Shown here: positions 16,255-23,522 of the stretch, piece by piece
Numbering within the stretch: the stretch's first letter is position 1
Layout: each line of letters begins with the position of its first letter
Origin: Streptomyces sp. NBC_00536
GTDB taxonomy: Bacteria > Actinomycetota > Actinomycetes > Streptomycetales > Streptomycetaceae
Length of the DNA stretch: 64,000 bases
Direction: 5' to 3'
Assembly: GCF_036346295.1 (NCBI RefSeq)
Contig: NZ_CP107819.1
Coordinates: 372,001-436,000 of the forward strand
Translations under genes and position numbers: made by a program
Notes under the pieces: model-generated
What the model saw: only the letters and a program-made list of their open reading frames with translations
Told to the model about the DNA's origin: nothing
Database searches by the model: none

Positions 16255-17478
16255 CTAGCGTTGCGGCACCGGTATATCGGGGGTGTGCCGCAGCGCGGCC
16301 GCTTCACGGAAGGACCGCACGATGTCCGAGGACAGCGCGCGGGACATCCGCACCAGTCCGGAGGGGTCATCGGGGGAGACCAGGACGGAACGGTGGTTCT
16401 GCCGCAGGGGGTCCGCGCCTTCGGGCAGCGGGACGCGCCACGCCCACGCCACCACCGCGTGGGCGAGCGCGGCCGCGTCCGCGGTCGCCTCGGCGTCCTC
16501 GGCGCAGCCGGTGGTCTCGCGCGCCCTGGCCAGGGCCCGTTCCCGTACCGCGGCGTCCAGGTACGGGCTCACGGTGAGGATCCCGTCGTGGATGTCGGCC
16601 TCCAGCTGGGTCACGCGCAGTTCGATGGAGGCCCGTGGCCCTTCGGCGAGTTCCCGCGTGTGCTGGGTCGCCGCGCTCAGCTCCTTCCACAGGGGCCGCA
16701 GCTGACGGAACCGGCGCCACAGGTCCCGGTGGCTCGTGAACCGCTGTGCGGCGAGCGGCAGTACGAACCCGCCGCCGATCAGGATCACCGACAGCGAGGC
16801 GACGACGGGGGCCACCCCCTCGCTGAGGTAGTCCCGGTCGTGACCGAACCAGCGGAATCCGATCGCGGTGAACTTCAGCCCGTCGTAGAGCAGGTTGAAC
16901 AGGTGGCCGACGCAGATGAGGATCAGCCCGGCCCGCAGGGCGCCGTGCACCTGCCGCGCCCACACCCAGCACAGGGCGGTCACGATGATCCCGTTCGCCG
17001 TGTGGGCCAGCAGGTAGAGCAGGAGCATCTCGCGGATGTAGGGCGTGGTCGCGTAGTAGGTGTCCATGTCGGTGAGCCGCTCCACCGGTGCGTCACCCAG
17101 CACGAACAGGACGTTGATCAGGCCCACGACCGCCGCGGTGACCAGATAGCAGCGACGCGCCCACCGGGCCGACCACGCGGCCTTCTCCGGCCCGCTGTTC
17201 CACCGGATGATCAGCACGATGCTCGCACCGCAGAAGGCGGTCAGCAGCGAATACACCAGTGGCGCGGCGGCGTTCGGCACTCCGGTGAAGCGGTTGATCG
17301 CCTTGAGCGAGGGCACGGCGGTGGCGAAGTCCACGCACACCGCCAGGCCGAGCACCGCGCAGACGGACCTCAGCAGTTCGTTGCGCGGGTCCCGCCACAG
17401 GGCCGGGAGCCTGAGCAGCAGGATGACGACCAGGAAGGCACCCGGTATGTAGAAATCGAGGCCTTGCGAGCGCATCAT
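16255..17478 (-). CDS. Seven-helix membrane protein, MAB_1171c/DUF6545-like (second paralogue)
   Basis: 407 residues. Seven hydrophobic segments fill roughly residues 8-270, then a cytoplasmic domain of about 130 residues. It is a clear paralogue of the gene upstream. Both share 'FYIP/YYIP...LPAL' at the start, '(I/V)NR-TGV', 'DMDTYYA-TP-IREM' in a loop, 'DYLS--VAP', then 'PLW--L' and 'E-D(I/L)HD--L...PY-D' in the tail. The family is annotated elsewhere as a putative transporter, but no transport motif is visible; a sensor role fits equally. Start is ATG 17478, overlapping the upstream stop as ATGA. Last gene of the operon. Confidence 0.82.
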   Translation of the reverse strand: MMRSQGLDFYIPGAFLVVILLLRLPALWRDPRNELLRSVCAVLGLAVCVDFATAVPSLKAINRFTGVPNAAAPLVYSLLTAFCGASIVLIIRWNSGPEKAAWSARWARRCYLVTAAVVGLINVLFVLGDAPVERLTDMDTYYATTPYIREMLLLYLLAHTANGIIVTALCWVWARQVHGALRAGLILICVGHLFNLLYDGLKFTAIGFRWFGHDRDYLSEGVAPVVASLSVILIGGGFVLPLAAQRFTSHRDLWRRFRQLRPLWKELSAATQHTRELAEGPRASIELRVTQLEADIHDGILTVSPYLDAAVRERALARARETTGCAEDAEATADAAALAHAVVAWAWRVPLPEGADPLRQNHRSVLVSPDDPSGLVRMSRALSSDIVRSFREAAALRHTPDIPVPQR

Positions 17479-18710
17479 CGTGCGACCTTCCGTGCGGGTA
17501 CGGCGGGCCGGGCGGGCCCGGTGGTCACCGTCCGGCGGGAGAGCACCCCATAGTGCCGCGCGACCCGGGCGAGCGTGTCGCCGCCCCCTCCCAGGACCAG
17601 GGAGACCGCCTCGAACCCGGCGGCCGCCGCGGCCCCGTCGAGCTGCTCCGGCCCCGCGCCCCGGTCGGCGGCGGCGGTGGTGGCGGTGGCGGTGGCGGTG
17701 GCCACGGCGGCCGCGATCATGGTGGCGGCCGCGGCGCACCGGGCCTCCCCGGGCCCCGTCCCGGCGCGCAGGGCCGCCTCGTGGGCCTCCGTCATGACGT
17801 CCGGGTCGCAGTACGGGGCGAGGGCGATCAGCTGGTCGTGGAGGTCCGTTTCCCGGTAGGCCAGGCGGTCGTCCAGCGACGGCCTGCGCAGCGTCAGCGT
17901 CAGGTCCGGCTCACGGGCGATGGCCCGCAGGTCGCGCCAGAGCGGACCCATCCCCCGGTACCGCCGCCAGGTGCCCAGGAGCACGCCGACGCGCTCCCCC
18001 TGCGGGATGAGGAAGCCGGCCGCGCAGAGCAGCGATCCGAGACCCGCCATGGGCGGCGCGACGTCACTGCTCAGGTAGTCGAGGTCGGCGCCGGACCAAC
18101 GGGCGGCGAGGGCGACGGCCTTGGCCAGCCCGAAGCAGGTGCCGAGCGCGAAACCGGCGACGAGGCAGCGCAGTCCGGCCCGGACCCAGCCCTCGGCCTC
18201 GCGCAGCCACCGGCGGCACATGCGGGTGAGCGTGGCGTAGATCGCGGTGTGCCAGAGCAGGTAGAGGACGATCATCTCGCGGATGCCCGGGGTGGACGCG
18301 TAGTAGGTGTCCATGTCGCGCACCCGCTCGCTCGGTGCGTCCCCGGAGGCGAAGAACAGCGCGATCGACACGATGACGAGGGCGCCGCCCCACAGCCACG
18401 CGCGGACCTGCCGCCGGACCTCCGCGCCGAAACCGCTGCGCCAGTAGGTCAGCAGCACCATGGCCAGGGTGCTGCACCCGCTGATGATCGAGTAGACGAG
18501 CGGGCCCGAGATGTTGTCGACACCGGTCGTCCGGTTGACGTACCCGATGGTGGGGGGCGCGGCAAAGAAGAAGCCCGCACCGATGAGGAAGATCAGCCCG
18601 GCGACCCCCCGGACCATGGGGTTGCGCCACCTGCGCGGCAGGGCGGGCAGTTTGGCGAGGAAGACCAGGGCGAGCACCACGGCCGGGATGTAGTAGTCCG
18701 CACTGCTCAT
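17475..18710 (-). CDS. Seven-helix membrane protein, MAB_1171c/DUF6545-like (first paralogue)
   Basis: 411 residues. Seven membrane segments (about 5-260) and a cytoplasmic tail. The tail carries an Ala/Thr-rich low-complexity run ('AAAVATATATATTAAADRG') absent from its paralogue, encoded by a GGTGGC-type simple repeat near 17670-17705. ATG 18710 has a strong GGAGGA site and overlaps the ImmA stop as TGATG, so translation is coupled to the protease. The invariant loop 'DMDTYYASTPGIREM' is the best candidate for a functional site. By context it works with the ImmA/IrrE protease. Confidence 0.82.
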   Translation of the reverse strand: MSSADYYIPAVVLALVFLAKLPALPRRWRNPMVRGVAGLIFLIGAGFFFAAPPTIGYVNRTTGVDNISGPLVYSIISGCSTLAMVLLTYWRSGFGAEVRRQVRAWLWGGALVIVSIALFFASGDAPSERVRDMDTYYASTPGIREMIVLYLLWHTAIYATLTRMCRRWLREAEGWVRAGLRCLVAGFALGTCFGLAKAVALAARWSGADLDYLSSDVAPPMAGLGSLLCAAGFLIPQGERVGVLLGTWRRYRGMGPLWRDLRAIAREPDLTLTLRRPSLDDRLAYRETDLHDQLIALAPYCDPDVMTEAHEAALRAGTGPGEARCAAAATMIAAAVATATATATTAAADRGAGPEQLDGAAAAAGFEAVSLVLGGGGDTLARVARHYGVLSRRTVTTGPARPAVPARKVAR

Positions 18711-19282
18711 CAGTCCTCCGAGCCTCCGAGGGACGACTGGATCCGCTGCCCGGGGCCGTTGAGCAGCCGCTGGCCGGGATGGTGTTCGACGTGGCGGCGC
18801 ATCCTGCTGCCGAACCGGCGCCCGAACGCCTCGGCCTCGGCCTCGTCGCCGGGAACGGCGTGCGTCCGCGCGGCGACGCTGAGGATGGCCTGGTCGAGCG
18901 GCCCCGGGCCGAGGACGTCGACCAGCAGCCGGGTCGCGGCCTGCGAGCCGTGTTCGTGGGTGCCGCAGTGACCGCGGACCATGTGCCAGATCTCGTGCCC
19001 CAGGATGACCAGGGAGTGGAACGGGCTCGTGCTCCGCACCACGACGATCACGTCCTCGTGCTCGCGGTCCAGCCACAGCCCGGACAGGCCGGGCGGGAAG
19101 TTGCGCCGAAGCACCCGCACGGGACGGCCGCGCAGCTCGGTCAGATAGCCGGCCACCTTGCCGAACAGCTCGTCCACATCGGCCGGCGCCGGGCCGCGCA
19201 GCGCGGCGTCCAGCTCGCCGCACAGCTTCGCCATCTCCTCTTCCAGCTGTTGCTGCCGCCGCCTGTTACCGAAGATCCCCAC
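18710..19282 (-). CDS. ImmA/IrrE-family metallopeptidase
   Basis: 190 residues. The zinc motif HEIWH (96-100) sits in 'LVILGHEIWHMVRGH', with a downstream Glu-rich helix 'DEAEAEAFGRRFG' (146-158) supplying the third ligand, as in ImmA/IrrE (M78) proteases. Family members cleave XRE-type repressors on a signal, for example ImmA on ImmR and IrrE on DdrO. Such genes are often labelled 'toxin component' in automatic annotation. GTG 19282 has GAGGGG upstream. An XRE gene lies directly upstream on the same strand, its natural substrate candidate. Confidence 0.85.
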   Translation of the reverse strand: MGIFGNRRRQQQLEEEMAKLCGELDAALRGPAPADVDELFGKVAGYLTELRGRPVRVLRRNFPPGLSGLWLDREHEDVIVVVRSTSPFHSLVILGHEIWHMVRGHCGTHEHGSQAATRLLVDVLGPGPLDQAILSVAARTHAVPGDEAEAEAFGRRFGSRMRRHVEHHPGQRLLNGPGQRIQSSLGGSED

Positions 19283-19301
19283 CCGCAAAACCCCTCGCGA
19301 A

Positions 19302-19361
19302 GCACACCGTCCGCGGGCGGTGTGCGTGCCCTCTCCCCGTGCTCCCGCCGAGCGGCGGAGC
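19302..19361 (-). promoter_or_regulatory. Two hairpins in the ImmA leader
   Basis: GCACACCG-N8-CGGTGTGC (19302-19325) and GCTCCCGCCG-ag-CGGCGGAGC (19341-19361, one bulge) lie between the regulator stop and the ImmA start. They could terminate the regulator transcript or attenuate the operon. Confidence 0.5.
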
Positions 19362-19433
19362 CGACCTCTCACGTGCCGACATCACACGTGCCGACCTCAC
19401 GTGCAGACCTCGCACGTGCCGACGTCACACGTC
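19361..19433. repeat. Five tandem 15-bp repeats (pentapeptide-like) between regulator and protease
   Basis: Units of 15 bp of the form CCGACnTCnCACGTG start at 19361, 19376, 19391 (13 bp), 19404 and 19419. Read on the + strand they encode ADLSR-ADITR-ADLT, then, after the 2-bp loss in unit 3, ADLAR-ADVTR in another frame. That is the exact period and consensus (A-D/N-L-x-x) of pentapeptide-repeat proteins. No start or full gene surrounds them, and the last unit overlaps the end of the XRE gene. Either a pseudogene scrap or a CACGTG operator array. Confidence 0.7.
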
Positions 19434-20009
19434 CTGCTGGTCCTCTTCGATCGAGTCGATGAGGGCCTGCATCACGGCGCGCGTCTTGGGCGACGTACCC
19501 CGCAGGGCGAACCCGTTGAGCTGGTTCTTGCGTTTGAAGTCCTGGAGTTCGGCCAGCTGCCGCGAGCGCTCCTCTTCCAGCCGCTCCCGCAGGGCCCGGT
19601 CGAGGGCCTGGGAGGGGGTGGCCGTCAGGAAGCCCCGCGACACCTGGAAGAAGTCCTCGATCCGGGCCGCGTGCTCCAGCGAGGGCGCCTTCTCGCCGCG
19701 CAGGAAGCGGCCGAACCACTGCGGGGTCAGCCCGGCTCCGTGCGCGATCTCGGCCTGCGTGTACGGCCTGCCCGCCGGGCCCATCCGGGTCCGGCGCAGG
19801 AATTCCAGCCGCTGGGTGACCTGCTGGAGGAAGTCGCTCTCGGGCAGCGGCCGCCGGTGCAGGCCGGCCACCACCACCGATTCGGGCAGGCCGGTGCTCC
19901 GGGACAGCGGCTCCGGGTCGAGGGTCACGGCCCAGTCCAGCTCCGCTTCCTCGATCAGTCCCTCCAGAAGCGCCAGGCTCTTCAGATGAGGGCTTTCCTC
20001 GTCGCTCAC
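19425..20009 (-). CDS. XRE-type helix-turn-helix regulator of the ImmA/membrane cassette
   Basis: 194 residues. An unusual 65-residue N-terminal extension, rich in acidic and Leu residues, precedes the HTH (about 66-130, 'YTQAEIAHGAGLTPQWFGRF'). A Glu/Arg-rich helix (135-165) and a short tail follow. Start is GTG 20009, preceded by AGGAG at five bases; a GTG six bases upstream would overlap that site. A repressor cleaved by the downstream ImmA-like protease is the working model. Border element C lies about 100 bp upstream of its start. Confidence 0.85.
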   Translation of the reverse strand: MSDEESPHLKSLALLEGLIEEAELDWAVTLDPEPLSRSTGLPESVVVAGLHRRPLPESDFLQQVTQRLEFLRRTRMGPAGRPYTQAEIAHGAGLTPQWFGRFLRGEKAPSLEHAARIEDFFQVSRGFLTATPSQALDRALRERLEEERSRQLAELQDFKRKNQLNGFALRGTSPKTRAVMQALIDSIEEDQQDV

Positions 20010-20096
20010 GTTCACTCCTGGCTGGCTTGCTTGTCCCGTACGTAGCGGCCGACAGGGCAGTGCCCGTCCCGCCTCGTCACTGAATCAGATCAGCGA

Positions 20097-20126
20097 TCGG
20101 TTCTACAACCGAAACGATCGTTGAAT
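20097..20126 (-). promoter_or_regulatory. Border element copy C with adjoining inverted repeat, upstream of the XRE gene
   Basis: On the minus strand TTCAACGATCGTTTCG (20126-20111) is followed directly by TCGGTT-N4-AACCGA (20112-20097). It stands in the divergent region between the XRE gene and the HTH gene at 20208. This is the only border-element copy in a promoter position, which suggests the element is the cassette's own operator. Confidence 0.5.
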
Positions 20127-20172
20127 CCACCTTCCCTCCCTACCCCATCACTCCGCATCCTTCCCCATATTC

Positions 20173-20193
20173 CCTCAAGAGGGTTGTTTGAGG
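20173..20193 (+). promoter_or_regulatory. MerR-like inverted repeat before the HTH gene
   Basis: CCTCAA-N9-TTGAGG, with halves like those of SoxR/MerR sites (spacer longer). It overlaps the GAGGTAAGG ribosome site of the gene at 20208, so binding there would block translation or late transcription. Autoregulation is inference. Confidence 0.45.
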
Positions 20194-20207
20194 TAAGGTC
20201 CGTACCC

Positions 20208-20705
20208 ATGGAGAATCCAGAACGCGAGCTGTACTCGGTCGGCGAGGTCGCCGAGCGGCTGGGGCTCCACGTGCGGACCGTCCGGAACTACGTCCGCGAC
20301 GGACGGCTCAAAGCCGTCCGGATCGGCAAGCAGTACCGGATCAGCCACGAGGACTTCGAGGCGCTGACCCGGCGGCCGCTCACCGGCCGGGACCCGGCCC
20401 CGGCGGCGGCCGCCGCCCAGCGCGGCCATCTGGAGGTGTCGAGCATCGTGCAGCTCGACCCGATCGGCCCGGAGGCGGCGAGCCGGCTGAGCACCCTGGT
20501 CACGGCCGCCGTACAGGGCCCGCGGGACACGCCGCAGGCCCTGCGCGTCCAGACCGTCTACGACAAGGAGCGAGCCCGTATGAAGATCGTGGTCCTCGGC
20601 AGTGCCGTCGACACCGCCGACCTGCTCCATCTGATCGACGGCGCGCTCGGACCGGAGAACGGCCTGTTCCCGTCCGGCGCCCGGCAGGAGGCCCCCCGTG
20701 CCTGA
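20208..20705 (+). CDS. Excisionase/MerR-type helix-turn-helix protein with extra C-terminal domain
   Basis: 165 residues. Residues 6-58 hold the HTH_17 (excisionase-like) pattern 'YSVGEVAERLGLHVRTVRNY' and 'RIGKQYRISHEDFEAL'. A Pro/Ala linker follows, then an alpha/beta domain of about 75 residues with a beta strand 'MKIVVLG' whose family I do not recognise. ATG 20208 has GAGGTAAGG. Its stop overlaps the next gene by eight bases, so both are made together. No integrase is nearby, so a recombination role is unlikely and a regulator is more likely. Confidence 0.8.
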   Translation: MENPERELYSVGEVAERLGLHVRTVRNYVRDGRLKAVRIGKQYRISHEDFEALTRRPLTGRDPAPAAAAAQRGHLEVSSIVQLDPIGPEAASRLSTLVTAAVQGPRDTPQALRVQTVYDKERARMKIVVLGSAVDTADLLHLIDGALGPENGLFPSGARQEAPRA

Positions 20706-21060
20706 CGTCCTCGTGGAGCACCACGGCGTACCCGTCCTGGTCTGCGCCGCCGACGGCCCGCCGATCGCCACCGAGCAGGACGCCCTCGACCACCTGATCG
20801 GCGCGGCCTACCACCGGGCGGAGGCGATCGCGGTCCCGGCCGAGCGGTTCGACGACCGCTTCTTCGACCTCAGCAGCGGGATCGCCGGGGCGATCCTGCA
20901 GAAATGCGTGACCTACGGGATCCACCTGATCGTCGTCGGGGACATCTCGCACCACCTGCGGGCGAGCAAGGCCCTCCCGGACCTCGTCCGCGAGTCGAAC
21001 CGGGGCCGCCACGCCTGGTTCGTGGACGACCTCGACGCGCTCGCGGCCCGGCTGGCGTAA
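20698..21060 (+). CDS. DUF4180-like small protein
   Basis: 120 residues, GTG start inside the end of the upstream HTH gene. 'FFDLSSGIAGAILQKCVTYG' and 'IHLIVVGDIS' match the DUF4180 pattern as I remember it: a compact alpha/beta protein with a central helix 'SGxAGxILQK'. No catalytic residues are known. Pairing with an excisionase-type HTH gene suggests it modulates that regulator or senses a ligand for it. Confidence 0.75.
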   Translation: MPDVLVEHHGVPVLVCAADGPPIATEQDALDHLIGAAYHRAEAIAVPAERFDDRFFDLSSGIAGAILQKCVTYGIHLIVVGDISHHLRASKALPDLVRESNRGRHAWFVDDLDALAARLA

Positions 21061-21106
21061 CCGGGTCCGGGGCGCGGGAACGGGCACGCCGGTGTATCCA
21101 GGAGCC

Positions 21107-22252
21107 ATGGGTCATCGGCTGCGCCACCCGGTGAAGGGCCGGTTCCGGGAACCGCGCCTGGCGCTGCTGCCGGTGCCCTTCGCCCTGATCGCCCTGGTCA
21201 CCACGGTCGACGTACTGGCGCCGCCGGGTGTCCATCTCGGCCCGTTCCTGGTCGCCGCGCCCGCGCTGACCGCGTCCTTCTCCGGGCCCCGGATGACCGG
21301 GTTCGTCGGCGCGGTGGCGGTGCTGGCCCAGGCCGTGGTGGCCGTCGTACGGACCAACCTCACCGACCTGAACCACACCATCCAGATCGTCGCGCTGGTG
21401 CTGATCTCGGTGTTCGTCACCCTCTTCGCCCATCTGCGCGAGGTCCACGAGCGGCAGCTGACCCAGCTGCGCTCGGTGGCCCAGGCCGCCCAGCAGGTCG
21501 TGCTGCGGCCGCTGCGCGAGCGGATGGGTCCGCTGCGCCTGGCGTCCGTGTACCTGGCCGCCGAGGCCGAGGCGCAGATCGGCGGGGACCTGTACGCCGC
21601 CACGCGCACCCCGGACAGCACCCGGCTGATCATCGGTGACGTCCGGGGCAAGGGGCTGGAGGCCGTGGGGGAAGCGGCCCTGGTCCTCGGCGCCTTCCGG
21701 GCCGCCGCGCACCAGGAGGCCGATCTGCCGGGGCTGGTCGCCCACCTGGAGGCCGCCGTCGTGGCGGACCCGGACGACCCGTACGAGGCGAACGGCGAGG
21801 TGGCCCCGTACGACGGGGGCGACGCCTCCGACTGGCACCGCGAGCAGTTCACCACCGCGGCCGTGCTCGACGTACCGGACCGGGACATGACCCTGCGCCT
21901 CGTCAGCTGCGGGCACCCGCCACCCCTGCTGCTGCGCGGCGGCCGGGTCCTCCCGCTGGAGGTGGACCACCCGGCGCCGCCGCTCGGCCTCACCGAGTTC
22001 GCGGACGGCGGCTTCGCCGCGCAGTCGTTCCCCTTCGAGCGCGGGGACGTCGTCCTCCTGTACACCGACGGGGTCATCGAGGCGCGGAACGCGGCGGGGG
22101 ACTTCTACCCGCTGGCGGAGCGGGCCGCCGACTGGCCCGGCGACGGCCCGGAAGCCCTGTTGCGCCACCTGTGCGCGGACCTGCTCGCCCACTCCCCCGG
22201 CGGGCACTTGGGGGACGACGCGGCGATGGTGGCCATCGAGCGGATCGGCTGA
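21107..22252 (+). CDS. Membrane-anchored PP2C/SpoIIE-type serine phosphatase
   Basis: 381 residues. Four hydrophobic segments (about 20-110) precede a PP2C-like SpoIIE domain: 'IGGDLYAA' and 'IIGDVRGKGLEA' supply metal-binding Asp residues, then 'SCGHPPPLLL', 'LYTDGVIEAR' and 'GDDAAMVAI'. Such enzymes dephosphorylate anti-anti-sigma proteins or act in signalling. The start is uncertain: ATG 21107 has AGGAG only two bases away, and GTG 21092 lacks a site. No anti-sigma partner is adjacent. Confidence 0.85.
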   Translation: MGHRLRHPVKGRFREPRLALLPVPFALIALVTTVDVLAPPGVHLGPFLVAAPALTASFSGPRMTGFVGAVAVLAQAVVAVVRTNLTDLNHTIQIVALVLISVFVTLFAHLREVHERQLTQLRSVAQAAQQVVLRPLRERMGPLRLASVYLAAEAEAQIGGDLYAATRTPDSTRLIIGDVRGKGLEAVGEAALVLGAFRAAAHQEADLPGLVAHLEAAVVADPDDPYEANGEVAPYDGGDASDWHREQFTTAAVLDVPDRDMTLRLVSCGHPPPLLLRGGRVLPLEVDHPAPPLGLTEFADGGFAAQSFPFERGDVVLLYTDGVIEARNAAGDFYPLAERAADWPGDGPEALLRHLCADLLAHSPGGHLGDDAAMVAIERIG

Positions 22253-22257
22253 GCTTC

Positions 22258-22286
22258 CCGGGGCCGCGGTGGAACTGCGGCCCCGG
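22258..22286 (+). terminator. Hairpin terminator after the phosphatase gene
   Basis: Perfect 10-bp stem CCGGGGCCGC / GCGGCCCCGG with a 9-base loop, beginning six bases after the stop. Confidence 0.75.
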
Positions 22287-22317
22287 CCTGCCGGTCTGAG
22301 CGCGTACACGTGCCAGC

Positions 22318-22329
22318 TACCCTTGCCGC
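22318..22329 (+). promoter_or_regulatory. -10 box of a probable leaderless transcript
   Basis: TACCCT (22318-22323) ends six bases before the ATG at 22330, and no ribosome site is present. That is the signature of a leaderless actinobacterial mRNA. Confidence 0.4.
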
Positions 22330-23448
22330 ATGCCGACGCCGATGCCCATGCCGATCCCCAAGACCGTCCCCGTGAGTGTCGACGCGATGCTCGAAGACCT
22401 GCGGACACTCGTCGAGACCGAATCCCCGTCGCGGGATCTCGACGCCTTGAGCGCATCGGCCAAAGTCGTCGCCGCCGTCATCGAGAGCCGCCTCGGCGGG
22501 CAGGCCGTCCTGATCGAGACCGAGGCCGGACCGCACGTCCACTGGTCCGGCGGCGGCGATCCCAAGGTCCTGATCCTCGGTCACCACGACACGGTGTTCC
22601 CGCTCGGCACCCTGGAGCGCCGCCCGTTCACGGTCGCCGACGGGCACGCGACCGGCCCCGGGGTCTTCGACATGCTCGGCGGACTGGTCCAGGCCGTGCA
22701 CGGCCTCGCGGCCCTCGACGACCGGTCGGGCGTCGAGATCCTGGTGACCGCCGACGAAGAGGTCGGCTCCCACTCCTCCCGGGCCCTCATCGAGGAACGC
22801 GCCCTCGCCTGCGGCGCCGTCCTCGTCTTCGAGGGCGCCGCCGACGGCGGGGCGCTCAAGACCGGCCGCAAGGGCTGCGGCACCTTCCAGGTGTCGATCG
22901 CGGGCCGGGCCTCGCACGCGGGCCTGGAGCCCGAGGCCGGGGTGAACGCCCTCATCGAAGCCTCGCACCAGGTGCTGGACATCGCGGCGCTCGGCCGGCC
23001 CGGCATCGGCACCACCGTCACCCCGACCGTCGCGTCCGCCGGAACCCTGGACAACGTCGTTCCGGCGGAGGCCACTCTGATCGTCGACGTCCGCGTCGAA
23101 TCGGCCGACGAGAAGGAGCGCGTCGAGTCGGCGTTCGCGGCGCTGACCCCGCACCTGGACGAGGCGCGGATCGTGGTGCAGGGATCCGTCGGCCGCCCGC
23201 CGATGCCCGAGTCGGCGTCGGCGTCGCTCTTCGCGGTGGCGCGGCGGCTGCTGCCCCACTTGGAGGGCAAGGCGGTGGGCGGCGGCAGCGACGGCAACTT
23301 CACGGCCGCGCTCGGGGTGCCCACGCTCGACGGCCTGGGCGCCGTCGGCGGCGGCGCGCACGCCGACCACGAGTACCTGGTGGTCGACGCCATGACGGAG
23401 CGGGCGGACCTCGTCACCGGACTGGTGCGGGCGATCCGGGGCGAGTGA
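22330..23448 (+). CDS. M20-family metallopeptidase (glutamate carboxypeptidase/ArgE-like)
   Basis: 372 residues. Metal ligands appear in order: 'LGHHDTVFP' (84-91), 'GPGVFDMLGG' (Asp114), 'ADEEVGS' (catalytic Glu-Glu, 141-147), then 'GAAD' and a final His near 'GGGAHADHEY'. The dimerisation domain is about 175-285, including 'GRASHAGLEPE'. The fold hydrolyses N-acyl or peptide bonds of small substrates in the cytoplasm. The N-terminus is a run of Met-Pro repeats with several possible starts; ATG 22330 is chosen because of the leaderless promoter. Confidence 0.9.
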   Translation: MPTPMPMPIPKTVPVSVDAMLEDLRTLVETESPSRDLDALSASAKVVAAVIESRLGGQAVLIETEAGPHVHWSGGGDPKVLILGHHDTVFPLGTLERRPFTVADGHATGPGVFDMLGGLVQAVHGLAALDDRSGVEILVTADEEVGSHSSRALIEERALACGAVLVFEGAADGGALKTGRKGCGTFQVSIAGRASHAGLEPEAGVNALIEASHQVLDIAALGRPGIGTTVTPTVASAGTLDNVVPAEATLIVDVRVESADEKERVESAFAALTPHLDEARIVVQGSVGRPPMPESASASLFAVARRLLPHLEGKAVGGGSDGNFTAALGVPTLDGLGAVGGGAHADHEYLVVDAMTERADLVTGLVRAIRGE

Positions 23449-23522
23449 CAGGGCGGAGTGACGGGGCGTCCACCTGCCGGAATGCGGTGGACAGCGCTCC
23501 CCTGCCGGACAGAATGGGGATC

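Noticed and set aside
19361..19433. CRISPR array
   Set aside because: The 15-bp units are contiguous, with no spacers and no cas genes nearby.
20208..20705. Phage excisionase indicating a prophage
   Set aside because: No integrase, structural phage genes or att repeats; the HTH type is widespread in ordinary regulators.
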